Positions 37,878-48,936 of a stretch of DNA of 64,000 bases are shown here, piece by piece; the first letter of the stretch is position 1; each line of letters begins with the position of its first letter. A model generated the notes under the pieces. The model was not told the origin of the DNA. It was given only the letters and a program-made list of their open reading frames with translations, and ran no database searches. The stretch spans positions 124,001 to 188,000 of the forward strand of contig NW_015961958.1 of the NCBI RefSeq assembly GCF_000497045.1. Reading direction: 5' to 3'. This DNA is from Kalmanozyma brasiliensis GHG001. Its lineage: Eukaryota > Basidiomycota > Ustilaginomycetes > Ustilaginales. A program made the position numbers and the translations under genes.

Positions 37878-40136
37878 ATGAGCCAGTCACCAGCACGACG
37901 TCGCTCGGGAGAGCTATCTCCGCCCGCCGACAAGAACAACCCAATGGAGACCCACAGCATTACCTTCGAGTGGCCGCTCCACGACCTCAAGCAGCATTTC
38001 GACTCGTCCAGCTCCGATGCCAAGTCGAAAGTCATCAAGTCCGTCCAGTTCGGCGAAGGAAGATGGACGGTCCTCTTCTATGCTCAGTCGGGCTTGCAGA
38101 ACTTCTGCTCGCTCTACCTCAACGCTGAGCCCACTCCCGAAGAGAAGAATCAGAACAGGTCCCCCTGGGACACTTTCCGCGCCACCAGCAGCGGAGCAGC
38201 TCGATCACAGAGCTCTCTGTCAGACAAACCGTTGGTCGCTTCTGAAGATGGCTGGACACGCCAGGGACTCTTCCGCTTCACTTTCAAGATCCTCACACTC
38301 AACAAAGGCACCGTGCTTGCCACCAAGGAAGCGTGCAACCATGCTTTCAGCCACAAGACGTCCAACTGGGGCTGGGCGCAGTTTGCCTCGCGCGACACGG
38401 TCTTCTACGGCAACAGTGAGGTGCAGCAGGCCAATGCTTTCCTCGTCTCGGTCACCATTACCGCCAGCGCCGAACCTCCGCGACCTCTGACCCGCGGCGT
38501 CACGGTTCCGCCAGCTTTGATCGAGGCCATGGGATCACTGCTCGACGATCCGGATCACAGCGACGTCGTCTTTGTGATTCGCCGCAAGCACCGCCATCCT
38601 AAGACGGGCGCGTTCGTCACCCGCGAACGCAGAATCTACGCCATCAAGAAGATTCTCGCTTCTCGATGCGAATACTTCCGCGACATGTTCGACAGCGGCT
38701 TCGCCGAGGCTGACGCGACCACTGGATCAGACGACGAAGCAGATGATGATCTACCTCTAGCATCGGCGACCTCGCGCGGGGTTGGTCAAGATCAACTCGG
38801 CCTTGCGAGCGGCGCTTATCCGTCTTTGACTGATGATGACGATGATGACCTAGGTCTCGAGGACTCGGACGAAGAGATGGATGTGGACGAAGTCTACGAG
38901 ATGGGCAGATCCAATTTCCACGATCAACACAGAAACAGCGAGGGAAACCTGACCCGTAGTACCATCGCCGGCTCAGCAACCGGTGTCCTCAAGCCGGCGT
39001 TCAGCGGCGCAGACTCGTCCTCATCGCGACGCATGCGCGAGACCAGCTCGGACGTGCCACAGATTCGAGGTCTTTCGCTGACCCAGCAACCGGTTCCGCC
39101 TGCTGCACCGGCCAACGCGCCTGGCTCCGTATCACTCCAGCAAACCACCCCACCGCAGTCACGCAGCAGGCAAAGCAATGACCACGACGCACGCACCGAC
39201 AGCGGCGAAGAGACGACACGGGTGCAGGGCATGTCCGCTTTCCAGACCCCTCAGCACTCTCCGCGCGAGCTCAGGCAGGATGTCTCGGCGTTCGCGTCCC
39301 CTTCTATGACCGCACAGCTGCGATCGTTCCAGCCTCTTCAGGCGCAGAGTAGCTCCACTGGCCGGATTTTGCCGCAGCGACGCAAGTCGGAGGATGCGGT
39401 CGGAAGCAGCGCACACAGTGGCAAGAAGAGGCGCAAAGTCGTGGTTCGCGACGCGGCTTATGCGACATACAAGGCTTTGCTGTACTATCTCTACACCGAC
39501 ACGATCGCCTTTGCGCCCTTGCACTCGCATTTTTATACGCCATCGACAGCTGTCCCGGACGAACAAGCAGGGTCGCTGGACAAAGAACGGGAGTCAACCG
39601 GGCGAGCCCCGCTCGACTCTGAAGAGACCAACGGGGCACCCTTGTCTCGCGCTGGGTCTGGAGTAGAGATGTCGTCCACACGCGACGACAGCATGTCTGG
39701 CACGGGCGGCAGCTTTGCCACGGACCGACGTCGGGCCCACACGCTGCGCCAGCAGGTCGTCGACGAGTTCTGCTCGGCGAACGCCAACGTGCCAGCCCCC
39801 TGCTCTGCCAAGTCCATGTACCGCCTGGCCGACAAGCTGCAAATCCCCGATCTCAAGAAGCGCGCCCAAGAGGAGCTGGCCAACAACCTCACGGTCGGCA
39901 ACATCGTCTGGGAAGCTTTCTCGGGATTCAACTCGCAATTCCCTGCGATTCGCAAGATGGAGACCGACTTCCTCCTTAAGCACTGGTCCGAGGTCAAGGG
40001 GACCGAGGTGATGAAGAACATCTTCTCGAGGCCGAGTGCGCATCCCGGTTTGGCGGACATCTGGCCCCACTTGCTCAGCCAATTGGAGTTTCGTGGTCCT
40101 GTTGAAGCTAAGCCCGAGGCCTCGGCCTCGCTTTGA
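37878..40136 (+). CDS. MATH-BTB protein (candidate cullin-3 adaptor)
   Basis: A 752-residue protein with a MATH domain (about 23-200: HSITFEWPLHDLKQHF, WGWAQFASRDTVF, NAFLVSVTITA) followed by a BTB domain that begins at about 220 (HSDVVFVIRRKHRHPKTGAF, IYAIKKILASRCEYFRDMF). The BTB is interrupted by about 240 acidic and Ser-rich residues. It resumes at RRKVVVRDAAYATYKALLYY, YLYTDTIAF and LADKLQIPDLKKRAQEELA. The BACK-like tail (NNLTVGNIVWEAFSGF) is present. MATH-BTB proteins of the SPOP/BPM type recruit substrates to CUL3 ubiquitin ligases. The start at 37878 is the first ATG after a C/A-rich leader. Confidence 0.85.
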   Translation: MSQSPARRRSGELSPPADKNNPMETHSITFEWPLHDLKQHFDSSSSDAKSKVIKSVQFGEGRWTVLFYAQSGLQNFCSLYLNAEPTPEEKNQNRSPWDTFRATSSGAARSQSSLSDKPLVASEDGWTRQGLFRFTFKILTLNKGTVLATKEACNHAFSHKTSNWGWAQFASRDTVFYGNSEVQQANAFLVSVTITASAEPPRPLTRGVTVPPALIEAMGSLLDDPDHSDVVFVIRRKHRHPKTGAFVTRERRIYAIKKILASRCEYFRDMFDSGFAEADATTGSDDEADDDLPLASATSRGVGQDQLGLASGAYPSLTDDDDDDLGLEDSDEEMDVDEVYEMGRSNFHDQHRNSEGNLTRSTIAGSATGVLKPAFSGADSSSSRRMRETSSDVPQIRGLSLTQQPVPPAAPANAPGSVSLQQTTPPQSRSRQSNDHDARTDSGEETTRVQGMSAFQTPQHSPRELRQDVSAFASPSMTAQLRSFQPLQAQSSSTGRILPQRRKSEDAVGSSAHSGKKRRKVVVRDAAYATYKALLYYLYTDTIAFAPLHSHFYTPSTAVPDEQAGSLDKERESTGRAPLDSEETNGAPLSRAGSGVEMSSTRDDSMSGTGGSFATDRRRAHTLRQQVVDEFCSANANVPAPCSAKSMYRLADKLQIPDLKKRAQEELANNLTVGNIVWEAFSGFNSQFPAIRKMETDFLLKHWSEVKGTEVMKNIFSRPSAHPGLADIWPHLLSQLEFRGPVEAKPEASASL

Positions 40137-40894
40137 CAGACGACTTCTCGTACATATCCATTGTTGTATAGGTCCTTCGCATCGAAGCAAGTTGTTCTCG
40201 CATAACACGGGTCTGGCTGCGTGGGCTCGTAGGTGCGAACCGTGAAACATCCTGAGCGTTCTTGTTGTCGCCGTCAAACGGCCGCGTCGTCACCATTAGG
40301 CTTCAGGAAAGGATATGAGTGCTTACAACTGGAAGAAGTTGGACGCGAAGCAGCAGGCTGCTGGGTGTCCGGAATCGAATACAAATTAGCCTGGATTTCA
40401 AATCGAGTATTCAGGATGCAGCAACATGAGCGAGCGTTGCAGCAGCTTGAAAAGAGGATCTGAAATTGCTGGCAGGTTGGTGCTGTTGAGCAGAGAGGGG
40501 CGACTGCGTGAAATACCAAGATGGCTAAAAACAGCGACGACAGGCGCTCGCTCAAGCCAATTCCCTGACCAACTCGGCTTTGCGTCGCCGCATCACACAG
40601 CAAGGAAGAAGTCACACGCCGCTGCAACATCAACACAACGCTTCTTCGTTGCGCTTCTGTTTCGTCCTCCTCCTACCTTCAACTGCATTCACGCACCTCA
40701 CGGCTTTACGAGCTACTCTTGGCTTTGATAATCAACGAGCGCACCGATCGCAACCCTTACAGACGCCCCGCACCTTTGAGGGCGACTAGGATCGTTTTCG
40801 ATCTCACCGACATCACCAACTTCTGCACAACACTCGCATGATCCGCGTGACCCCAGCTTCCTTCTAGGTGACTCGCACTTGATCCGTACGCGAC
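40137..40894. other. Intergenic region, MATH-BTB to striatin
   Basis: A 758-bp region between two same-strand genes, holding the 3' end of the first and the leader of the second (C/T-rich from about 40660 on). No RNA gene or conserved ORF is visible. Confidence 0.4.
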
Positions 40895-43639
40895 ATGTTC
40901 CTCAGCAACGCTGGCAACATGTCGATGGGCAACAACAACGCCAACGCCAATGGCGGCAATATGGGCGCTGGTCTCGGCTTCGGCATGAACAACAACTCCA
41001 ACCAAATGCACGGCAACATGGCCAACGGTGTCCAGTCGCAGGAGACGGGCAACTCGAATTCCAACTCTGAGTACACACTCGCCGGCATCCTTCATCATTT
41101 GCAGGGCGAATGGCGCAGATACGAGAAGGACCGCAACGAGTGGGAGATCGAGCGAGCCGAGATGCGTGCACGCATCGCTCTGCTCGAAGGAGAGCGCAGA
41201 GGCGTCGAGAACCTCAAGACGGATCTCATGAGGAGAGTCAAGATGCTCGAGTATGCGCTGCGACAGGAGCGCACCAAGTACCTGTCTTCAAGTGGTTCCG
41301 CACAGTCTCCGCAGTCTTCCACCGCACCTCAGGTCAAGAACCCATTGTTGCACAGTCTGGAGAAGGGCACTACCATGAGCAGCGGCCGCAGCTCGCCGGC
41401 TCCCTTCGCAGAGTCTGCTCCAACCGCATCCGCCATCGCTGCTGCGGGCGGCAGCTCTCTCAATGCCAGTGCACTGGCTGGCGGTCTTCCTTCGCGATCT
41501 ACCTCCAGTGCAAAGGATCCCAAGTCACGCGCAAAGAGCCGCGAGTACCTCAAGCAATGCCTGCAGGAGATCTCATACCTCACCTCTGCGACCACGCTCA
41601 ATCCGCTTCCAGACCGAGGCATCGCTTCGGGCTCGTCGGCCAACGGTGCTAACATGCAGAACTCGTTGCGCCCGAGAAAGACGATGCTTGAGAGTGTTCC
41701 TCCAACGCTGGCAGCGCCGACCGAGTCGCATGCTGCCATGGCAGGGTCGATCAGTCGCGCTTCGGCTGCTACTGCGCTCGGCGTGCCGAGCTCCAAGACC
41801 GGTCGACCCGGTCGTTCACCTCTGTTCGCCTCGGAGGCGGTGGTTGAGGAGGGCAACGAGACCGAGGAAGTCTCCGGCCAGGATTTTCAGGCTGAGCCAG
41901 GGCAGCGAGAGGACAACGCTGAAGAACAACAGCAGCAACCGAGCTCTGGCGCTTCCAGTGCTGTTCCATTGAGAAACCCTCTCAGCGCCACTTTCATCGA
42001 GCCAGAGCCGTCCTCTCTGGCCACCTCGAGCGAGCCTGCCGATGCTCAGGAACAAGACGAGGCTCCCGGCAGTTCCAACTCTTCGGATTCTTCGCGATCG
42101 ACGCAATCGACCGACTCGCGGGGTACCTCGGGCGGGAGCATGACCGATCAAGAGGTCGACGAGCAGGAGCAAGTGACCGCCATCTTCAAGCCAGGTGGTC
42201 GAGACTGGCAGAAGCTCAAGGAGGCGGGCATCCAGAGTCGCGAGCTTCGTGAATCACAAGGGCAAGGTCAAGCCGGCGAGGAAGCCTCCCTCATCTCTGA
42301 AGCGCAGCAGCAGCTGGCCATCACATCGGAAAAGGTGAACCAGCTGATGAACCGCAGCGGTAAAGCGAGCGGCTCGGAGCGAACGCAAGAGGAAGACCTG
42401 GCCAACATCAGCCTGGCTACAGAAGACGAGGAAGCGGCTAAGGATGCCGCCGACACTGCCGCAGACAGCTTGCTGTGGAAGTCCAAGAAGGTGCTTCGCA
42501 GTCACCTCGATGCAGTACGAGCGGTGACATTCCTGCAAAACGAGATGACGCTGCTTTCGGCTTCGGACGACAACACGATCAAGTTCTGGAATCTCGACGT
42601 GGGCACGCTGAGCCAGCCGGCGTCCAAGTCGGGCACGGACAGCCAGCCGCTGGTCACCTTCCGCGGCCACTCTGCTGCGGTGACCTGTCTCGCGGTGTCA
42701 CCGAACAAGCGTCGCTTCTACAGTGGCAGCTTGGACTCTTCGATCCGCGTCTGGCAGCTGCCAGACCAGGACGTGGAAGCGTATCCGCCCTTCGAGAAGT
42801 CGATGGAGCTCGGCTGCCTCGTGGGACACTCGCAGGCGGTGTGGGACCTCGCATTGCTTCCGGATCGCTCCGATGAGGAGGGTCGGCTGGTCAGCGCTTC
42901 CGCGGACGGCACCGTCAAGGTCTGGAGCGTGCGTGGAAGCAGTGCTTCGCCCACTGCGAGCAACGGAGAGGCGACCTCGAGTGCATCTCCTGCCGAGCTC
43001 CAACTTAGTTGGGACTACTTTGGCAGCGAACCATCGGCCGACACGGCGAAGGAGCGCGAGAATCTCGAGAAAGGCGGCGCACTCCCCGTGCCCACCTGCG
43101 TGGAGGCGTGTCACTCGGACTTGCGCCTGGTTGCGGTGTCGTACTCCAACTCGGTGGTCAAGCTCTTCGACCTCGACTCGGGCCGCCAAATGCGCCAGCT
43201 CAAGAGCGACGAGACCTTCGACGGCACGGCCGAGACGCAAATCAACAAGCTCGTGACCCACCCGACGTTGCCGATGCTCATCACCGCTCACGAAGACGGC
43301 TACATCCGTATGTTTGATCTCGACACGGGCGCGTGCACGCTCTCGATGGTGGCGCACCTGGACGCGGTGACGTCGCTCGACATTGATGCGTCGGGACTGA
43401 CGCTCGTCTCGGGCGGTCACGACTGCAGCGTGCGCTTCTGGGACATTGCCGGTGGCTCGCTGGCGGGCAAGGAGGGGGCCACGGCTGGTGAGGGCGACAA
43501 GTCGACGGCCGTGTGCAGGCAGGAGATCAGCTCGCATCGCAACAAGGCGAGCGAGGGTGTTTTGGCCGTCAAGTATCACCCCACTGCGCCGTACTTTGCT
43601 TCGGCCGGCGCCGACGGTGTCATCCGCATCTATGGTTAG
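40895..43639 (+). CDS. Striatin-family scaffold (STRIPAK)
   Basis: A 914-residue homologue of striatin (Pro11 of Sordaria, Far8 of budding yeast), the PP2A-binding scaffold of STRIPAK, which acts in cell fusion, septation and development. An Asn/Met/Gly-rich start (1-58) leads into the caveolin-binding and coiled-coil block (YTLAGILHHLQGEWRRYEKD through ENLKTDLMRRVKMLEYALRQ), the PP2A/striatin dimer region. A long Ser/Glu-rich linker holds DWQKLKEAGIQSR. From about residue 527 the WD40 domain begins with KVLRSHLDAVRAVTFLQN and LSASDDNTIKFWNLD and continues to the C-terminus YFASAGADGVIRIYG. The start at 40895 fits. No intron is seen. Confidence 0.93.
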   Translation: MFLSNAGNMSMGNNNANANGGNMGAGLGFGMNNNSNQMHGNMANGVQSQETGNSNSNSEYTLAGILHHLQGEWRRYEKDRNEWEIERAEMRARIALLEGERRGVENLKTDLMRRVKMLEYALRQERTKYLSSSGSAQSPQSSTAPQVKNPLLHSLEKGTTMSSGRSSPAPFAESAPTASAIAAAGGSSLNASALAGGLPSRSTSSAKDPKSRAKSREYLKQCLQEISYLTSATTLNPLPDRGIASGSSANGANMQNSLRPRKTMLESVPPTLAAPTESHAAMAGSISRASAATALGVPSSKTGRPGRSPLFASEAVVEEGNETEEVSGQDFQAEPGQREDNAEEQQQQPSSGASSAVPLRNPLSATFIEPEPSSLATSSEPADAQEQDEAPGSSNSSDSSRSTQSTDSRGTSGGSMTDQEVDEQEQVTAIFKPGGRDWQKLKEAGIQSRELRESQGQGQAGEEASLISEAQQQLAITSEKVNQLMNRSGKASGSERTQEEDLANISLATEDEEAAKDAADTAADSLLWKSKKVLRSHLDAVRAVTFLQNEMTLLSASDDNTIKFWNLDVGTLSQPASKSGTDSQPLVTFRGHSAAVTCLAVSPNKRRFYSGSLDSSIRVWQLPDQDVEAYPPFEKSMELGCLVGHSQAVWDLALLPDRSDEEGRLVSASADGTVKVWSVRGSSASPTASNGEATSSASPAELQLSWDYFGSEPSADTAKERENLEKGGALPVPTCVEACHSDLRLVAVSYSNSVVKLFDLDSGRQMRQLKSDETFDGTAETQINKLVTHPTLPMLITAHEDGYIRMFDLDTGACTLSMVAHLDAVTSLDIDASGLTLVSGGHDCSVRFWDIAGGSLAGKEGATAGEGDKSTAVCRQEISSHRNKASEGVLAVKYHPTAPYFASAGADGVIRIYG

Positions 43640-44728
43640 GCGGATGCGTCGAGCTCTTATGTATTCGTAATGATAACGTTCATGCCATCATACTTCTGCT
43701 AGGCTGGCGCTCGTGTGTGGTGACGGCCTGAGCAAGCTTCATCAGTGTAGTCTCGACGGACGACCGCCTTGAAGGGCGAGGAGGAAAGCTCGTAGCAACC
43801 AACCTGGGTAATTGACCGGCAAGAGCCTTGAGCTCGCCTCGGTTAAATTCTTGCACCTTATCTCTCGAGTCTCTGGTTGGTCGGTGGGGTGGCAGCGTTT
43901 GCGACTGAGCTTGAGCTCACGCCTGCCCAACTTCGGCCATCGCCGCCCTTATATTTGCATCGCGGGCATTCCCATTGCGCACACTGACCGCGAATGATGC
44001 GCATCAGACGAAGGAGAAGGTCGAGATCGGAGTGCTTGTGAGGCATTATCGCTGCAGGATGTTCAGTACGAAAGGCGGATTGCGAATTTCAATTTGTGAA
44101 TGGTGCGTGTGCGTCTGCTCAAGGAAAAGCTGAGGCGGTCGAGCTGCAGCTTCGTGCAGATCTCGAATCCTTCCGGGAATTTTGGCAGTTGATCTGAGCG
44201 AGGCGCTGCTGCCGCACCCAATCTCTGGCTCGCGACCCGGTTCCACTCACACAATGCGAAGTTAGGATTTGCTCTGCATGAACCTTCTTGCTCTCAACAC
44301 TTTCTCGCAAACACACACGCACGCGGAAGCAGACAGACAGCGCTTGAGGCAAAGCGGACAAGTCTCAAACGAAGCAAAGGGCGGAGAGGCCAGCTGACCC
44401 GGATTAAGCTCAAGGTTGTCGCCGATTCTCGTTCTTCTTTGCTCAATCTCGGATCCACCGAAAGGGTCGTCGGCAGTCACGCCATCTTCCTCCCGCTCCT
44501 CCTTCCTTCGTCACATCGCCCTTCACTTAGGTGCTCCGGCAAGTCAAACTTCGGAAGCAGTCACGCGGCACCCTCCCAATCACCCTGTCAGTGCCACTGC
44601 ATCACAAGACGAGCAACATCGGAAGAACCCGAGAGCTCGGCGCGGACCGACGGAAGGGACGTGACTCAGCTCGCATCTGTGGCGATAGAACAAGCAGCGC
44701 ATAGACTCGATCGTGCCACTGGCAAGCA
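43640..44728. other. Intergenic region upstream of SulP transporter
   Basis: A 1.09-kb region holding the striatin 3' end and the promoter and leader of the transporter gene, whose first short exon starts at 44729. No open frame here resembles a known protein. Confidence 0.4.
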
Positions 44729-47700
44729 TGTCGTCAGGTATGTATTGCATACGAGCTGGCCGCTGTGACTGTGGTCCACGGACCAGCCCGCCCAAGCCAA
44801 GAGGACTTCGAGATTGACCTTGTCTGATCCCCATCTGCGTTTTTTTTTTGATCACATGCTTCTACCAAACCCTTTCCCTTCTTCCATCGTCGTTGGACTG
44901 ATCTCGCCACATCCTTCGCTCATGATCCACAGGCACACCTCGCAACACAGCCGACGAGGGCTCGGCTCTTCTTCCTAAGGGCGACTCTCCTGCACCACGT
45001 CGCGAGTCGTTCAGCATCGGTCGCCTGATCAACCCCTTCCGAGGCGTCTCCAACAGTCAAACCGGCAGCGACGCTCGAATAGAGTACGACACCCGTCGAC
45101 CTAGCAATGCGGTCGACCCCACCAGCCCCGATTCCTCTTTCTCAGCTCAGCGCAAGCGCAACAACGCCAACAGCAAGTTTCCTAGATCTGTCACCTTCGA
45201 CTCTCCCAACTCGTCCTTCCCTCCTGGACCCAAGAACGACCGCTCTAGAGTCGCCACCTACCATCCACCTGGGAGCCAGCGAGGAGGTAACATGGAGGAC
45301 GGCAGCGACTCGGGCTACGATATCGAGCGCCAGGGCCAGGCCTGGAATCGTCGTAGCATCAATTCGTCCGCTTTCAGTCACCTGGAAGGACGCAGCTATC
45401 GATTCCAGCAGGCGCAGGACACGAGCAGTCTCGGCACTTCCTTGGTCCCAGGCTCTTTCACAGCGACCTCCTCCTCCATTCGAGATGAGACGGCGCAATT
45501 AGCAGGGATGATCATGTCGGACGACGAGGGGACAGGAAGCAATGGTGGCTCGCGCATCTACGACATTGGCGAAGACGAAGAGTCGACGTCGCCCAACTTG
45601 CAGCTCTTCCCTCCTCCGCGCACCGTAGCTGGCAAAGAGCTGAGTCCCACTACTTCGCCGATCGCTTCTTATGGAGTCAACCAGGCCGGACCAAGCAACT
45701 TGACCCGCGCGATGGCTGCATCCCAGGCCGCGAGTCCAGAGAGCAGCAAGACGGCCACCGCCGCCGAAGACGATGGCAGCCACGCTACTCCGCGTCCCAC
45801 GCCGGTGCTTGGATTGACTCACGCTGTCGCGACTCCGCAGAACTTAGCGGCCGAAGAGGAGGCAGAAGACAAGAGCCTCGGCGCTGCCGTTGCTGCCGCG
45901 GACCGAGCTGCACGACCCACGTCTCGCAGCCGATCACGTTCCACAGGCAGACGATCGTCGCAGCATCTCTCGGCACCGACAGACCGCTCGCAATCCCGCG
46001 ATCGACCCTCTTCCGAGGCCACAGGACACTCGTCCTTCAGTCAGGTCAGCTCCACCAGCGTGTCAGATCAGCAACGCGCTGCCATCGGATACGGCGCTCT
46101 GGCTCAAGCCGAGCAGTCCGTCTACGAAGCGGAGCATGGCGTCCAAGGCAACGGACGCAGACCCTCGCATCATCGACCAGAACCATTTAAGATGCTCTCG
46201 CCGTTCTGGTCCGTCATCCCCGCAAGCTGGAGACCCGGTCAAGGCGAGATTCCGACAAAAAAGTTCAATCCTGCCCAACACGCCCGCGACCTGGTCACAT
46301 CCGCACGCGGGGTCACCTGGAAATCTGCAGCCGAAGCCAGCGTGGAGCCCATCCGCCTCATCCCCGCCGTCATTCTCGGAATGCTCATGAATGTGCTCGA
46401 CGGCGTATCGTACGGCATGATCATGTTCCCCGCCGCCTACCCGATCTTTGCCAACTTTGGCGGAGACGGTGTTTCGATGTTCTTCGTGACGTGCATCCTC
46501 TCGCAGCTGATCTACACGCTCGGCGGATCGATCTTCAAAGGCGGCAACGGAAGCATGATGATCGAGGTGGTGCCCTTCTTCCATATCTTGGTGCGCATCA
46601 TCATCGAGGAGCTGGGAGACGAGAACCCCAAGGCGGTCATCGCGACGACCATGGTGTCGTTTGCGCTTTCGTCCGTTCTCACCGGATTGGCCTTCTTGCT
46701 TCTCGGTGCGCTCCGATTGGGCGTGCTGATCGGCTTCTTCCCTCGTCACATCTTGGTCGGCTGCATCGGTGGAGTGGGTATCTTCTTGATCGAGACCGGC
46801 CTCGAGGTGTGCGGTCGACTGCAGTCCGAAGACGGCTTCCAGTACAACCTCGAGACGCTGCGCTTCTTCTTCCAGTCGGGCCACATGGTCGCGCTGTGGC
46901 TGCCACCTCTCCTGCTGGCGGTTCTGCTGCGCATCATCACGACGCGCCTGCACCATCCGCTCATCTTCCCTGGCTACTTCCTCATGATCCCCGTCGTCTT
47001 CTACATCGTCACCTCCGGGATCCTTGGCATCCCCATTCAGCAGCTCCGCGACGACGGCTGGGTGTTCGACATTGGCGAAGCGGCGAGCAAAGCTCCGTTC
47101 TACCGCTTCTACACCTACTTTGACTTTGGTCAGACCTCCTGGCGCGCGCTATGGGCCACCATGCCGACCCAGCTCGCTCTTGTTTTCTTCGGCATCCTGC
47201 ACGTGCCCCTCAACGTACCCGCTCTCGGCGTCAGCATCAACGAGGACAACGTCGACACGGACCGCGAGCTCGTCGCGCACGGCATCTCGAACCTGTTCGC
47301 CGGATTGATCGGCACGGTGCCCAACTACCTGTGCTACGTCAACAGTGTGCTGTTCTACCGCGTTGGAGGCGGCAGTCGTCTCAGCGGTCTCATGCTTGCC
47401 GGTGGCACGGCCATCATCATGATTGCCGGCCCCGGTACCATCAGCTACCTGCCCATTATGATCGTCGGCGCGCTGATCTTTGTGCTCGGCATCGATCTGG
47501 CGAAAGAAGCGCTCTATGACACGGTCGGCCGTGTCAACGGCTGGGAGTACCTCACAATCTGGGTCATTGTCATTGTCATGACCTACTGGGACTTCGTCAT
47601 TGGTATCCTAGCAGGCATCATCATCGCGTGCTGCTTCTTTGTCGTGCAGACATCGCGCCGCAAGACGGTGCGTGCGATCTTTGACGGCAGTGTTGCGCGC

Positions 47701-48831
47701 AGCACCGTGCGTCGACACATGATCCAGCGTCACTTCCTGGACGAGGTGGGGACCCAGACGCAGATCATCAAACTCCAAGGATTCCTGTTCTTTGGAACGA
47801 TCAATTCTGTCGAGGATCTGATCCGCAGGGCGCTCGATATCGCGGCGTGGAACCAGAACCCGATCCGCTTCCTCATCGTCGACTACACGCTCGTAAGCGG
47901 TGTCGACTTCTCTGCGGCGGAGGCGTTCCTGCGCATCAACCGGTTGTTGGAGGCCAAAGGCGTGTTGCTCGTATTCTGCGGTCTCAACCCCGAATCTGAC
48001 GTCGGCGTCGCGCTGCGCAGTGTCGACCTCTGGGCCGACCGCTCTGAAAACCTCGAAGTGTTTGCCAACCTCAACGAGGCTCTGGAATGGACAGAGAACG
48101 AGTATCTGCGCGGCATGTATGCGTCCTCTCTCATGGGCGCCAAAGCCTTCGGTGCCGCCTCGATGGCCGTCTCAGGAGGGCTGACTGTCCCGGACCAGAA
48201 CCGCAAGCCCGCCTTCGTTCTCGACCACTCATTCGAGAACTCGCCCCGACGCCACCACCTGCACGAGGCGGCCAAGACGGCGGTGCAGAACGAACGAACT
48301 CCGCACTCGGACACGCTCCAAACGCTCGACGACAAGCCGCTGACCAAGGTGCCGCATGCCCAACCGTATCCCTTGTTGATGATCACCTTCCGCGCGTATC
48401 TCGCGTCGACGCACCCGACCCCCTCGGAGGAAGAAGCGTTCTTCGCCGCGCTGGTCCCCTACTTCACGCTCCTCCGCAAGACCCGTGGAGAAGTTCTCTG
48501 GTCACGCGGCGACCCCGCCGACGCGGTCTACCTCATCGAATCGGGCATCATCAAGGCACGGTACGACTTTCCGCAAGAACAGTACGAGATCAACGAGGCC
48601 ATGCTCGCCGGCACCATCGCGGGCGAGCTCACCTTCCTCAGCAAGAAGGAGCGCAATACTACGGCGTACGCGGACACAGACGTCAAGCTGTGGATGCTCA
48701 ACCAAGAGGGACTGGAGCGGATGGAGAGGGAGAGGAAGGACGAGCACAGGTGCTTTGTCGAGATGCTCCTGCGCGTCGCGGGGGATGAACAGGAGAGTCT
48801 CATGAGCTATCTCGTCAGCAGGTTGAGTTGA
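44729..48831 (+). CDS. SulP-STAS transporter with C-terminal cyclic-nucleotide-binding domain (spliced)
   Basis: Coding exons 44729-44738 and 44933-48831 give 1302 residues. The long frame's first ATG (45292) is not the true start: the same frame stays open to 44933, and ATG-TCG-TCA-G at 44729 followed by gtatgt joins in phase to GC-ACA-CCT after a cag acceptor. An acidic, Ser/Arg-rich cytosolic region (about 1-470) precedes a SulP/SLC26 domain (about 476-905: IRLIPAVILGMLMNVLDGVS, GGVGIFLIETGLEV, GTVPNYLCYVNSVLFYRVGG). A STAS domain (about 940-1060: IIKLQGFLFFGTINSVEDLI) and a cyclic-nucleotide-binding fold (about 1170-1285: GEVLWSRGDPADAVYLIESG, AGELTFLSKKERNTTAYAD) follow. Yeast Ygr125w/Vsb1 is the nearest relative I recall, a vacuolar protein linked to basic amino-acid storage. 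Substrate unknown. Confidence 0.88.
44739..44932 (+). other. Intron 1 of the SulP transporter gene
   Basis: A 194-nt GT-AG intron with donor gtatgt, acceptor ccacag and candidate branch sites ctgat or ctcat near 44900-44925. A run of ten T (44840-44849) lies inside. The phase is one base into codon 4, and both exons join into MSSGTPRN without a stop. Confidence 0.8.
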
Positions 48832-48936
48832 GCCGCGATGATGAGTGGAATGAATGATGATTCTCATGGAACGTTTCGGTCGTGCGACGAGCGTGTGTAG
48901 GATCGCTGAAAACGAAGATGAGATTGAAGTCCTTTC

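Noticed and set aside
42698..43579. 293-residue minus-strand frame in striatin
   Set aside because: Antisense to the WD40 repeats; no motif.
46063..46956. 297-residue minus-strand frame in the SulP gene
   Set aside because: Antisense to the membrane domain; Gln/Glu/Arg-rich shadow.
45292..48831. SulP gene starting at 45292
   Set aside because: The same frame is protein-like back to 44933 and a spliced ATG exon joins in phase.
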